A DNA stretch of 64,000 bases from assembly GCA_038330085.1 (NCBI GenBank), contig JBBQNP010000004.1, positions 15,806 through 79,805 of the forward strand, written 5' to 3'. Shown here piece after piece: positions 16,606 through 25,678 of this stretch. Origin of the DNA: JAEUIA01 sp038330085 (GTDB lineage Bacteria; Planctomycetota; UBA1135; GCA-002686595). Each line of letters starts with the position of its first letter. Positions within the stretch are counted from its first letter, which is position 1. Below the pieces are notes generated by a model that was given only the letters and a program-made list of their open reading frames with translations, ran no database searches and was not told where the DNA came from. The translations under genes and the position numbers were made by a program.

Positions 16606-17813
16606 CCCCGAGCCGCGTGAGCGATTCGCGCCCGATGATGCCGGCCGGCTTCAAGGCCAGTGCGCTGCACTGCGGCATTCGCGCGCGCAAGAACAAGCTC
16701 GACTTGGGCTTCATCGTCGGCGCGCAGGCGTTTCCGGCGTCGGCGATCTTCACGAAGAACCAGCTCGTCGGTGCGCACGTGATCACGTGCCGCGAGAGCT
16801 TGAAGAAGAGCAACGGCAAGGTGCGCGCGCTGCTCGTCAACTCAGGCAACGCGAACTGCTCGACGGGCGACGAAGGCCTCGAGGACGCCCGCCGCATCCA
16901 GGGCGCGCTCGCCGAGATCGTGGGTTGTCCGCCCGAGCAAGTGCTGTTCATGAGCACGGGCGTGATCGGCGCGCGCTTGCCGGTGGAGAAGATCCTCGAA
17001 GCGCTGCCGAACCTCACGTCGAACGCGAACGAGCGCGGCCTCGGCGATTTCGCGCAAGCGATCATGACGACCGACCTCGTGCCGAAGGTCCGGACGCTCT
17101 CGATCGAGGACAAGAGCGGTCCGCCGTTCCGCATCACCGGCGTCGCGAAGGGCTCGGGGATGATCCATCCGAACATGGCGACGATGCTCGCGTACCTCTT
17201 GACCGACGGGCCGATGCCGAAGGACACGCGCGCACTGCTGAAGAACACGGCCGCGAAGAGCTTCCACCGGCTCACGGTCGACGGCGACACGTCCCCGAAC
17301 GACACGCTGCTCTTGTGGAGTTCGCGCGCAGCGAACGCGACGGCGCAACAGAGCGAGGACCTGCTGGCGCAAGGGCTCGTCGACGTGAGCCAGGAGCTGT
17401 GTCGCACGATCGCGGCCGACGGAGAGGGCGCGACGCGCTTGATGACGGTGCAAGTGCTCGGCGCGCCGACGGAGGATCTGGCCGCGCAGTGCGCGCGCAC
17501 GATCGCGACCAGCCCGCTCATCAAGACGGCGGTGCACGGCCGCGATCCGAACTGGGGCCGCATCCTCGCTGCTGCAGGCAGGTCGGGGATCGAGTTCGAC
17601 GCGAACAAGGCGCGCGTGTGGATCGGCGACGCCGACGTCTTCAGCAACGGCAAGCCGCATCCCGAGAACGAGCGCGATGCGCACTTGCACCTGCTCAACC
17701 AGCACGAGGTCGTGCTCGGCGTCGATCTCGCCGTGGGCAGTGCGAGCGCGGAAGCGTGGACGTGCGACTTCTCGGCGGACTACGTGCGCATCAACGCGGA
17801 CTACCGTTCGTAA
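16587..17813 (+). CDS. argJ: Glutamate N-acetyltransferase / amino-acid acetyltransferase
   Basis: ArgJ moves the acetyl group from N-acetylornithine back to glutamate, closing the acetyl cycle; bifunctional forms also use acetyl-CoA. The 408-residue precursor contains the self-cleavage site GMIHPNMATML, with Thr199 as the new N-terminal nucleophile of the beta chain, and VHGRDPNWGRI near the C-terminus. No argA or argE is seen in the window, which fits ArgJ serving both ends of the cycle. ATG 16587 lies inside argH (19-base overlap) with a GGAG just upstream. Whether it is mono- or bifunctional cannot be read here. Confidence 0.94.
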   Translation: MEQPTLTPSRVSDSRPMMPAGFKASALHCGIRARKNKLDLGFIVGAQAFPASAIFTKNQLVGAHVITCRESLKKSNGKVRALLVNSGNANCSTGDEGLEDARRIQGALAEIVGCPPEQVLFMSTGVIGARLPVEKILEALPNLTSNANERGLGDFAQAIMTTDLVPKVRTLSIEDKSGPPFRITGVAKGSGMIHPNMATMLAYLLTDGPMPKDTRALLKNTAAKSFHRLTVDGDTSPNDTLLLWSSRAANATAQQSEDLLAQGLVDVSQELCRTIAADGEGATRLMTVQVLGAPTEDLAAQCARTIATSPLIKTAVHGRDPNWGRILAAAGRSGIEFDANKARVWIGDADVFSNGKPHPENERDAHLHLLNQHEVVLGVDLAVGSASAEAWTCDFSADYVRINADYRS

Positions 17814-18071
17814 TGGCCGGCTGATGTCGTCACGCAGGCAGTGACAGCAGTCTTGGCGAGGTGGTGGGCCGTCGATCGATCCGGCGACCAAATCGTGTGT
17901 CCGGAGAGCCGGCCTGGCCGAGCCTGGCACCGTATTTGGCGCCGTATTTCGCGTTGCAGCTTGCAGCCCGTGGGTGTGCAATCAAAGGGTCCACCCCGGC
18001 CTCGCGTCGGACATGGCAGCGACGCGTGGCACGCAGCGGACTCGTTCCGATCTCTGTTGGAGACTCCGACC

Positions 18072-19034
18072 ATGAATTCGATTCGCTACCCCGCACTTCT
18101 CGCGGCGCTCTTCCTCGGTCTCGCTGCTTCTCCATCCGCGGCTCAGGCCCCGGGCCCCGTGCCTTACGCGCTCGACGCGGCCTCCGACTACACGCACGGG
18201 TGTTACCCGCCGTGCTTGTGCCCGCTCATGTTCAATCCGAACCTGACCGGTGCGTTCACGCTCCAGTTCACGTCGAACGATCCGGCCGGATACACGCACT
18301 ACAACATGCTCAACGTCGACCTGTACTTGGGCGCGACCAACCCCGATCACATCACGGGCAGCGGACAGTATCGGCGCGGCGGTCAAGTCGCGCTGTTCGA
18401 GCAGCTCACGCTCGATCTCTCGGTCAACGGTGCTGCGCCAGAGCACTTCGACAGCGGCCTCGTCAGCCCTGCCGCGCCATTCCCGAACATCGACATCTCC
18501 GTGTCGATCAACGCCATGGTCTGTCTCGACACCGTGTACCACATCGTTGCGGGACCGGCTGAGGCAGGCACGGGCTACTGCTTCGGCGACGGATCGGGCA
18601 CAGCTTGTCCGTGCGGGAACGCGGGAGCGCCGGGCAACGGTTGCGGCAACTCGCTCAACGGTTCCGGCGCCAACCTTCTCGGCAGCGGATCGCCGAGCCT
18701 CTCGTCCGACACGGTCGTGCTCCAGTCATTCGGAACACCCGATGCATCCGCGCTCTATTTTCAGGGCACGCAACAGACCAACGGCGGCGCGGGAAGCGCG
18801 TTCGGCGACGGCCTGCGTTGCGCGAGCGGCACGGTGCGACGCCTGCGAACCGTGCAACCCGTCGGCGGACAAGCGCACCTCCCCGGGCCTTCCGATCCGT
18901 CGCTTTCGGCGCTGGGCGCGATCACGAGCCCGGGCACGTACGAGTACCAGGTCTGGTATCGCAACGCGGCTCTGTTCTGCACGCCGTCGACGTTCAACCT
19001 GACCAATGGGTACGAGATCACGTGGAACCCTTGA
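18072..19034 (+). CDS. Secreted protein with the CFGDGSGTACPCGN C-terminal domain
   Basis: The 320-residue product begins MNSIRYPALLAALFLGLAAS and has a signal peptide ending SAAQA. The N-terminal half (about 27-175) is a beta-rich unit with a Cys cluster (CYPPCLCPL). The C-terminal half starts GYCFGDGSGTACPCGN and runs through SALYFQGTQQTNGGAGSAFGDGLRC and YQVWYRNAALFC. That second half is homologous to the end of the protein at 58714..60384. I associate this domain with exported planctomycete proteins, where it may be an adhesion or surface domain; function is not known. The upstream 258 bases hold no gene, and an inverted repeat follows the stop. Confidence 0.8.
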   Translation: MNSIRYPALLAALFLGLAASPSAAQAPGPVPYALDAASDYTHGCYPPCLCPLMFNPNLTGAFTLQFTSNDPAGYTHYNMLNVDLYLGATNPDHITGSGQYRRGGQVALFEQLTLDLSVNGAAPEHFDSGLVSPAAPFPNIDISVSINAMVCLDTVYHIVAGPAEAGTGYCFGDGSGTACPCGNAGAPGNGCGNSLNGSGANLLGSGSPSLSSDTVVLQSFGTPDASALYFQGTQQTNGGAGSAFGDGLRCASGTVRRLRTVQPVGGQAHLPGPSDPSLSALGAITSPGTYEYQVWYRNAALFCTPSTFNLTNGYEITWNP

Positions 19035-19065
19035 TCCGCGCTGCGTCAGTTTGAATCACGCATCG

Positions 19066-19096
19066 CGCAGGCCGACGGCTCGACTGTCGGCCTGCG
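19066..19096 (+). terminator. Stem-loop terminator after the secreted-protein gene
   Basis: An 11-bp perfect stem, CGCAGGCCGAC (19066..19076) and GTCGGCCTGCG (19086..19096), encloses a 9-base loop 32 bases after the stop at 19034. No T-run follows, so it may be a factor-assisted or attenuated terminator. Confidence 0.65.
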
Positions 19097-19195
19097 TGCG
19101 TTCGATCGGAATTCAAGCGAGCTCGTGCGCGAGCGCTCGGTCGTAACGATTCTGGCCCCGAACTTGCGAAGGCCGGTCGCTGACGCGCCGACAGG

Positions 19196-20245
19196 ATGAG
19201 CACCCCCTCCACGCACGCTGTCGAGAACCTCAAGCAGGATTCGCAGGTGCAATCCGCGCTGAAGGAGGTGCAAGCTCCGGAACAACCTGCGCCGCACAAG
19301 TCGAGCGTGCTCGCGCGAGCGTCGGCGATGGCCGGAATCCTGCTCGCGCTCGGCCTCGGCTTGGGAACGAGCCTCTACTTGGGTGACTACGGCCCCTCGA
19401 AGAGCTGGATCGAGAAGACCTTGCTCGCCGCCGGCGCCGCCGTCGCCTTCGTCGCGCTCGAACAGGCCCTCGAGGTCTACCTCCTTCGCCGGCTGCACGA
19501 CAGCGCAGCGCGTTTCAACCTCAAGCGCGTGCTGCGCCTCTTCGCAGGCTTCGTCGTCGTCGCGGCGCTCGTCAAGATCCTGATCGTCGACTGGCAAACG
19601 GCGTTCGCGTCGCTGGGTCTGGCTTCGTTGATCCTCGGGTTCGCGCTGCAGACGCCCATCACGAGCTTCATCGGCTGGATCTACATCCTCGCGCGCAAGC
19701 CCTACAGCGTCGGCGACCGCATCCGCATCGCGAGCGCGACGGGTGACGTGATCGACGTCGGTTACCTCGACACGACGCTGTGGGAGTTCGGCGGCGAGTT
19801 CCTCTCGACCGATCATCCGAGCGGGCGCGTCATCAAGTTCCCGAACTCCACGGTGCTCTCGACCCCCGTCTACAACTACTCGTGGGCGCTGTTCCCCTAC
19901 ATCTGGAACGAGATCAAGCTCAACGTCGCGTACGAAAGCGATCTCGAGTTCGTCGCCGGCGTGCTGCGTGACGTCGCCAACGAGCACGTCGGTGAAGCCA
20001 TGGCGAAACGGGTCGCGACCTACCGACAGTTGCTGGCCGAAACGCCGGTCGACGAGCTGACGGTCAACGAGCACCCCAACGTCCAGTTCCGCACGAGCGA
20101 AAACACGTGGATCGTCGTCATCCTGCGCTACCTCGTCGAGCCGAAGGAAGCGGGGCGCGTGAAGACTTCGATCTTGAAGACGGCACTCGAACGGCTGAAC
20201 GCCCAGCCCGACAGGGTGATGTTCCCGAAGAGCAACGCGCGCTGA
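19196..20245 (+). CDS. Small-conductance mechanosensitive channel (MscS family)
   Basis: The 349-residue protein has membrane segments at about 42-61, 75-95 and 112-131. The amphipathic pore helix and beta-domain entry follow (LGLASLILGFALQTPITSF, then ARKPYSVGDRIRI from residue 166). The cytoplasmic domain contains VIKFPNSTVLSTPVYNYS. These fit MscS-type channels that open under membrane tension to release solutes on hypo-osmotic shock. The soluble N-terminus of about 38 residues is Gln/Pro/Lys-rich. The next gene follows after 46 bases. Confidence 0.9.
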   Translation: MSTPSTHAVENLKQDSQVQSALKEVQAPEQPAPHKSSVLARASAMAGILLALGLGLGTSLYLGDYGPSKSWIEKTLLAAGAAVAFVALEQALEVYLLRRLHDSAARFNLKRVLRLFAGFVVVAALVKILIVDWQTAFASLGLASLILGFALQTPITSFIGWIYILARKPYSVGDRIRIASATGDVIDVGYLDTTLWEFGGEFLSTDHPSGRVIKFPNSTVLSTPVYNYSWALFPYIWNEIKLNVAYESDLEFVAGVLRDVANEHVGEAMAKRVATYRQLLAETPVDELTVNEHPNVQFRTSENTWIVVILRYLVEPKEAGRVKTSILKTALERLNAQPDRVMFPKSNAR

Positions 20246-20291
20246 GGGTGACCGAGCCGAACGTACCCTGCGGTATGCTTCCGGCCCGTTG

Positions 20292-21005
20292 ATGCGCTCC
20301 CCGAAGCTCCCGCTCGTCCTCTTGGCCGTGTACCTCGCGGTCGTTGCGCTCCTGGCATTCGGGCCGGTCGATCGCGGCGATTGGATGCTCGAGAACGCGC
20401 TCGCGGTCGGCCTCGTCAGCGTGTTGTGGTTCACGCGGCGCGTGTTCCCGTTCTCGAACGTGTCGTACTCGCTGATCTTCGTGTTCCTGGTCTTGCACGA
20501 AGTCGGTGCGCACTACACCTATGCGCTCGTGCCGTACGACGAATGGAGCAAGGCGATCTTCGGCCGCACGATCAACGGCCTGTTCGGTTTCGAGCGCAAC
20601 CACTACGACCGGCTCGTGCACTTCTTGTACGGATTCTTGCTCGCATACCCGATGCGCGAAGTGTTCGTGCGCGTCGCCGGTGCGAAGGGTTTCTGGGGCT
20701 ATTGTCTGCCGTTGATGATGACGATGGCGACGTCGTGCCTATACGAGATCATCGAGTGGTGGGGCGCGGCGGCGTTCGGCGGCGGGCTGGGAGAGGCGTA
20801 CCTCGGCACGCAGGGCGACGAGTTCGATTCGCAGAAGGACATGGCGTTCGCAACGCTCGGCACGCTGCTCTCGCTCGGCCTCGTGTTCGCCCTCCATCGC
20901 AAGCTCGCGCGCGATTTCCACGCGGAGTGGGTCGAAAGCTTGCGCATCAAACGCAAGCGACCGCTCGGCGAGCAGGCGCTGACGGGGAAAGCTCACGCTC
21001 CTTGA
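20292..21005 (+). CDS. DUF2238 / YjdF-like integral membrane protein
   Basis: From ATG 20292 the product is 237 residues with about six hydrophobic segments. The conserved blocks HEVGAHYTYALVP, RNHYDRLVHFLYGFLLAYP, LYEIIEWWGAAAFG and LGTQGDEFDSQKDMA are those of the DUF2238 (YjdF) family. The family has many conserved His, Asp and Glu residues in or near the membrane; its function is not established. It lies 46 bases after the MscS gene and may be co-transcribed. A basic C-terminal tail follows the last helix. Confidence 0.88.
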   Translation: MRSPKLPLVLLAVYLAVVALLAFGPVDRGDWMLENALAVGLVSVLWFTRRVFPFSNVSYSLIFVFLVLHEVGAHYTYALVPYDEWSKAIFGRTINGLFGFERNHYDRLVHFLYGFLLAYPMREVFVRVAGAKGFWGYCLPLMMTMATSCLYEIIEWWGAAAFGGGLGEAYLGTQGDEFDSQKDMAFATLGTLLSLGLVFALHRKLARDFHAEWVESLRIKRKRPLGEQALTGKAHAP

Positions 21006-21132
21006 TACGAACGGCCCTCGCCTGACGGGACCCTGCTCGTGCCCACGATTTTCCGAGCTAATTGCGGGTTCCCCAAGCGGTCACGGTCGCTCCAGACTCG
21101 GATCGAGCTACTCTGGGTCGAAAGATGAGGCG

Positions 21133-23343
21133 ATGAGCGACGTGTCCATGAATGCAGTGATGATGATCGCAACGGCGCTGTTGCCGTGGGTGCAGGAGCC
21201 TTCGAGCAGCACGACCCGGTTCGGGGCGTACGAGTCGACGATCGAGTGGCCCGAGGGAGCGGCCCGCATCACCGTGGCGCCGGCCAACCTCTCCGCTCTC
21301 CTCATCCGGCAGCGGCCCAACTTGCGCGGGCACAACGTGCTGGCGAGCGGGGCCGAGTGTCTCGCGGCGGCCGTCGCGCCGGACGCAACGCTGTACTTCC
21401 TGCCTGTCGGCGGAGACGTGCTCGGGATCCTCTCACCGCTCGATCCACTGCAGCCGAACGCCGTTCACCAACGCTTGCTCGGTCGCAGAGGCACGCGGCC
21501 CGGCGAAATGCGCGAACCGTCGGGCATCTGCATCGACGCACGCGATCCGTTGCGCGTGCTCGTAGCCGACACGTTGAACCATCGCATCGACGTGTTCGCC
21601 GCCGACGGGTCCGCGCGAGGATCGTTCGGCGGGCGCGGAATCGGTGATGGAGCGCTCGATCATCCCTCCGACGTCGCGGTCGACGCGAGCGGCAACGCGT
21701 TCGTGTCCGACACGGGCAACGATCGCATCGTCGAGTTCGATGCAACGGGAAAGTTCGTCGCGAGCTTGGGTGGACGCGGCTCGTACCCCGGTCTCTTCGC
21801 GGCTCCGTCGGGCGTCGACGTTTACGGCGAGCAGCTCTTCGTCGCGGACCGCGACAACCACCGCATCCAGGTGCTCGGTCTCGACGGGAAGTACCAGTAC
21901 GAATGGGGACAGCACGCGCTGCGCCCGCGCGAAGGACAGGGCAAGTTCCACTACCCGTGCGACGTCGCCGTGTTGCCGGGCGGCCAGAGCGTGCAGGTGT
22001 ACGAGGAGATCGAGGACCGCGCTCAGACCTTCGGGCTGCTGCAATCCGACGCGGCCGTCGCACCGGGAGAGCGTGACACGTCGGCGCACTACGCGGGCGG
22101 ATGCAGCCTGCGCGGCGACACGCTCGCCCTGATCGAGCCGTCGGGTCCGTCGGTGTCGATCTACGACCTCACGAGCGGCACGCCGATCGAGGTCACGCGC
22201 TTCGGCAGGTACGGTCGCGGCGCGGGTTTCATGGTGCGCCCCTCGAGCGTGCTGCTCGATGAAAAGGCAGAGATCGTGTACGTCGCCGATCCGTATGCGT
22301 CGCGGATCAGCTCATACCGCATCGCGCGACCGCGCGAGGAGCCGCTGAAGTACGAGCGCGATCTGGCGCGTCTGGTGCGTTCGGTGGATCTCACGGCCGA
22401 GTCGCTGCCGCTGCGCGACCGCTGGACGATCGAGCCGGCGGGTCTTGCGTTGGATGCCGACGGAAACGTGCTCGTCGCCGACCAGGCCAACGCGCGCGTC
22501 GTCGTGTTCAGCCCGGACCTCGAGCCCGTGCGCGCGTTCGGCGTGCCGATCGATCCCGTCGGTGTCGCGTTCGACGCCAAGACGGGGCGCACGTTCGTCA
22601 CCGATCCTGTCGCGCACGCACTCGCCGTCGTCGCGCGCGACGGCACGATCGGCCAAGTCTTCACCAACCCGGAAACGCGTCCGTTCGGCGTCGCGATCGG
22701 CCACGACGGGCTCGTGTGGATGACCGATCGCGAGAACGGACAGTTGTTGAAGCTGGTGGATGACAAGCTCTCCCCGGTGACGACGCGTGTGAGCGCGTCA
22801 GGGGATCGCCTGGGTCGCGGCGAGTTCGTGAAGCCCGAAGGCATCGCCTGCGACGAGCATGGTCGCATCCTCGTCGTCGAAGCCGGCAACCACCGATTCC
22901 AACTCTTCGACGCGCAAGGCAAGTACATCGACATGGGCGGCGCGCGCTTCTACACCGAAGCCGCGCGGAATCCGGCCCCCGTTCCGGTCGCGCACGCGTG
23001 GGACAACGCGCGCAGCCTCACGACGAACGGCGGAACGTGGCGCGTGCTGTGGCGCACGAAGCCGGCCACGATTCCGCGTGGCCAGACGTTCTCGATCGAC
23101 GCCTGGGTGTTCGCCGTCGGTGATCCCACGCACCCCGCCGCCGGCGCCGACCTGCGCGTCGATGCATGGATGCCGGATCACCTGCACGGCATGACGCGCG
23201 TGCCAGAGATCGTGAAGCGCGACGACGGCGGCTTCACCATCGAGGGCATGTTGTTCCACATGAGCGGCATGTGGGAGATCGACTTCGACGTCGTCGCTGG
23301 TTCGGTCGTCGAGCGTGCGCAATCGCGAGCGGAGCTCGAATGA
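21133..23343 (+). CDS. NHL-repeat protein with C-terminal YtkA-like domain
   Basis: The 736-residue protein contains repeated beta-propeller units such as EPSGICIDARDPLRVLVADT, VDASGNAFVSDTGNDRIVEF, VFVADRDNHRIQVLG-like segments and GLALDADGNVLVADQANARVVVF. At least seven NHL/SMP-30-like blades are visible between about residues 125 and 600. The last 100 residues, with TIPRGQTFSIDAWVF and the MPDHLHGM motif, match YtkA-like (FixH-like) domains. It heads a four-gene operon and overlaps the peroxidase gene by four bases. The N-terminus is hydrophobic (residues 8-20) but a clean signal cleavage site is not obvious. A sensor or scaffold role for the peroxidase is inference. Confidence 0.82.
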   Translation: MSDVSMNAVMMIATALLPWVQEPSSSTTRFGAYESTIEWPEGAARITVAPANLSALLIRQRPNLRGHNVLASGAECLAAAVAPDATLYFLPVGGDVLGILSPLDPLQPNAVHQRLLGRRGTRPGEMREPSGICIDARDPLRVLVADTLNHRIDVFAADGSARGSFGGRGIGDGALDHPSDVAVDASGNAFVSDTGNDRIVEFDATGKFVASLGGRGSYPGLFAAPSGVDVYGEQLFVADRDNHRIQVLGLDGKYQYEWGQHALRPREGQGKFHYPCDVAVLPGGQSVQVYEEIEDRAQTFGLLQSDAAVAPGERDTSAHYAGGCSLRGDTLALIEPSGPSVSIYDLTSGTPIEVTRFGRYGRGAGFMVRPSSVLLDEKAEIVYVADPYASRISSYRIARPREEPLKYERDLARLVRSVDLTAESLPLRDRWTIEPAGLALDADGNVLVADQANARVVVFSPDLEPVRAFGVPIDPVGVAFDAKTGRTFVTDPVAHALAVVARDGTIGQVFTNPETRPFGVAIGHDGLVWMTDRENGQLLKLVDDKLSPVTTRVSASGDRLGRGEFVKPEGIACDEHGRILVVEAGNHRFQLFDAQGKYIDMGGARFYTEAARNPAPVPVAHAWDNARSLTTNGGTWRVLWRTKPATIPRGQTFSIDAWVFAVGDPTHPAAGADLRVDAWMPDHLHGMTRVPEIVKRDDGGFTIEGMLFHMSGMWEIDFDVVAGSVVERAQSRAELE

Positions 23344-24590
23344 TCGCGCTCTTCGCCCTGCTGGCGGTTTGTCTGCCGAATCAAGGACCTACGCCGGTTC
23401 GCAAGAGTTCGCCGAATCAAGAAGCTGTGCCGAATCAAGCTCGAGGCGCAGTCGTGTTCGACGCACAGACGACAGCGCGCATCCTGCAGCACTCACCGCT
23501 CCCTCCCCCGCCGCCCGATCCGACCAACCATTTCGCCGACGACGAGAACGCGGCTCTGTTGGGGCAGGCACTCTTCTTCGATCCGCGCGCGTCGAAGAAC
23601 GGACAGGTGTCGTGCGCGACGTGCCACGATCCCAAGAAGGCGTTCAGCGACGGTCTGCCGCTCGCGCACGGGATGGGTGACGGCCTGCGCAACGCGCCCT
23701 CTCTCTACAACGTCGCCTGGCAGCGCTGGCTCTTTTGGGACGGACGCGCCGATTCGACGTGGGCGCAGGCGTTGCAGCCGATGGAAAACGCGACCGAGCT
23801 CGGCACCGATCGCGCGACGCTCGTCGGTCTCGTCACGCGCGATGCGACGTTGCGCGCGCGTTACGAGCGCGTGTTCGGTCCGGCGGATGCGAGCGACGTC
23901 GACCGCTCGTTCGCGAACCTGGGCAAGTCGCTTGCCGCGTACGAGCGCAAGCTCGTGAGCAACGACTCGCCCTTCGATCGTTTCGCGCGCGCGTTGCGCA
24001 CGAGCGACGCAGCCGGCATCGCCGCGTACCCCGACGACGCCAAGCGCGGCCTCGCTCTGTTCGAAGGCCGCGGGGACTGCCGTCTGTGTCACTCCGGACC
24101 GCTGTTCAGCGACGGCGAGTTCCACGACATCGGCGTGCCCTCCACCGGCGAGCACACGCGGTCGGATCCCGGACGTCACGGCGGACTCGAGCGGCTCGGA
24201 CACGATCCCTTCCGCGCGAGCAGCCCGTACAGCGACGCCCCCGACGGCGATCACGCGCGCGATCTCGAGCGGCTCGCGCGCACGCCCGAGACCTTCGGCC
24301 AGATCCGCACACCTTCGTTGCGCAACGTCGCGCTCACCGCGCCGTACATGGACGAGGGCCAGATGGCGACGCTCGACGACGTGTTGCACTTCTACTCGAC
24401 GCGTGCGGGCGCAGTGACGAACGGACACCACGTCGAGACGATCCTGAGACCGCTCGACCTCACCGCGGAGGAGATCGCCGACCTGAAAGCGTTCCTCGCC
24501 ACGCTCACGGACGTCTCGCTGCCCGAAGTGCTGCGCGGACCGCCGCCGCTCGAGCCGGTGCCTCCGTCCGGCGAGCGCGCCAAGCACTGA
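23340..24590 (+). CDS. Di-haem cytochrome c peroxidase / MauG-family protein
   Basis: This is a 416-residue exported protein with two c-type haem sites: CATCH at residues 92-96 and CRLCH at 247-251, the spacing expected for the cytochrome c peroxidase/MauG family. LFFDPRASKNGQVSCATCH, WDGRADSTWAQAL and TPSLRNVALTAPYMDEG are strong family blocks. Members reduce peroxide or oxidise protein partners in the periplasm. The signal region contains the motif PNQ three times, from an 11-bp repeat GCCGAATCAAG at 23375, 23411 and 23429. The start codon overlaps the NHL/YtkA gene stop (ATGA), suggesting the two proteins work together. Confidence 0.92.
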   Translation: MIALFALLAVCLPNQGPTPVRKSSPNQEAVPNQARGAVVFDAQTTARILQHSPLPPPPPDPTNHFADDENAALLGQALFFDPRASKNGQVSCATCHDPKKAFSDGLPLAHGMGDGLRNAPSLYNVAWQRWLFWDGRADSTWAQALQPMENATELGTDRATLVGLVTRDATLRARYERVFGPADASDVDRSFANLGKSLAAYERKLVSNDSPFDRFARALRTSDAAGIAAYPDDAKRGLALFEGRGDCRLCHSGPLFSDGEFHDIGVPSTGEHTRSDPGRHGGLERLGHDPFRASSPYSDAPDGDHARDLERLARTPETFGQIRTPSLRNVALTAPYMDEGQMATLDDVLHFYSTRAGAVTNGHHVETILRPLDLTAEEIADLKAFLATLTDVSLPEVLRGPPPLEPVPPSGERAKH

Positions 24591-24610
24591 AGGAGTAGTC
24601 TCGCGAGACG

Positions 24611-25678
24611 ATGGCACGCACGGGGATCCGCCTCGCAATCGTCGGGCTCGGCCTGGGCGCGGTGCTCGTGTCGGCGTTCACCTGCGGGGTGGGCGCCGAG
24701 ATGATGGGCGGTCCGCAGCAGCGCGTCGGCATCCACCTCGAGTTCGGCGCAGAACCGGGCGCAACGAATCGTGCCGCGGACGACGACTTGATCTCCGGCA
24801 CGCGTGACTCGCTGCCGCGCCTGCTCGAATCGACGGGAGCGCGACACGTGAAGGTGCAACCGGTCGATCCGTCGACGCTCGAAGTGACGTTCGACCCGCC
24901 TCAGCCGTGGAGCGCGGTGCACGGCTTGCGCGCGGACGGCGCCGAAGATGCGCCGCTGCTCCTGCCCGATGCCTTGCTCACGCTGCTCACCACGCCGTGC
25001 GATGTGCGCCTGCTCGAGGTCGAGAGCACGCGGTCAGCCAACCCCGTCGATCGCGATCGCACCGAGCGCCAGCCCGATCACCATCCCGAGCGCGCGCTCG
25101 ACGTGTTGCACACTGCGCTGCACGAGGCACCCGTGGGTGGATCCGCCGTCGCTTGGCTCCCGCGCGCCGACGGCAAGGGCGATCTCGTGCCGCTGCGCGT
25201 CGAAGGTGATCATGATCGGCGGATCACGGCTCTCGAGCTATCCAACGCGAAGCGCACGTCCGCCAGCATCGACATGGAGTTCTTCCTGAACGCGTCCAGC
25301 GGCATCGCGCACGCATCGTACCTCGCGGGGCTGGCCGGCCGACGCGTGGCGATCGTCGTCGACGGCAAGATCACTTGGCTCGGTGAGGCACGAGCCGACG
25401 AACGCAAACAGCTCGTGTTCGTCGGCGAGGCGGATTCGACGACCATAGAAGCCTGCGCGTCGATCGTCGCGCAGATCCACAGGCCGCTTTTGCCGCAGAA
25501 ACCGCGCATCACCCGCAGTTGGATCGAGCCGAATCACGCTGCGGGCGGCGGCGTTTTCCTCCTCGCGGTCGGAATCGTCAGCGGCTTGTTCGCGCTCGGC
25601 ATGCTTTGGGCGTTCGTGCGAGAGATGCGGCGTCCGCCCGCGCGGACACGTGAAGTGGACTGGAGCTCGGCAGCATGA
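24611..25678 (+). CDS. Membrane-anchored protein with SecD-P1-head-like region
   Basis: The 355-residue protein has an N-terminal membrane segment (about 7-27) and another near residue 315-338 followed by a basic cytoplasmic end. The central part contains TALELSNAKRTSASIDMEFF and GRRVAIVVDGKITWLGEA, reminiscent of the P1-head region of SecD, where a similar GxxxAIVLDG segment occurs. There is no SecD-like twelve-helix body, so this would be a stand-alone derivative. It lies 20 bases after the peroxidase gene and overlaps the next gene by four bases. The SecD relation is a weak visual match; otherwise the protein is hypothetical. Confidence 0.6.
   Translation: MARTGIRLAIVGLGLGAVLVSAFTCGVGAEMMGGPQQRVGIHLEFGAEPGATNRAADDDLISGTRDSLPRLLESTGARHVKVQPVDPSTLEVTFDPPQPWSAVHGLRADGAEDAPLLLPDALLTLLTTPCDVRLLEVESTRSANPVDRDRTERQPDHHPERALDVLHTALHEAPVGGSAVAWLPRADGKGDLVPLRVEGDHDRRITALELSNAKRTSASIDMEFFLNASSGIAHASYLAGLAGRRVAIVVDGKITWLGEARADERKQLVFVGEADSTTIEACASIVAQIHRPLLPQKPRITRSWIEPNHAAGGGVFLLAVGIVSGLFALGMLWAFVREMRRPPARTREVDWSSAA

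Noticed and set aside
17814..18071. Possible hairpin or small RNA after argJ
   Set aside because: The GTCAC/GTGAC pairing is short and imperfect, and no promoter or T-run supports an RNA gene. A direct repeat CCGTATTT is present but unexplained.
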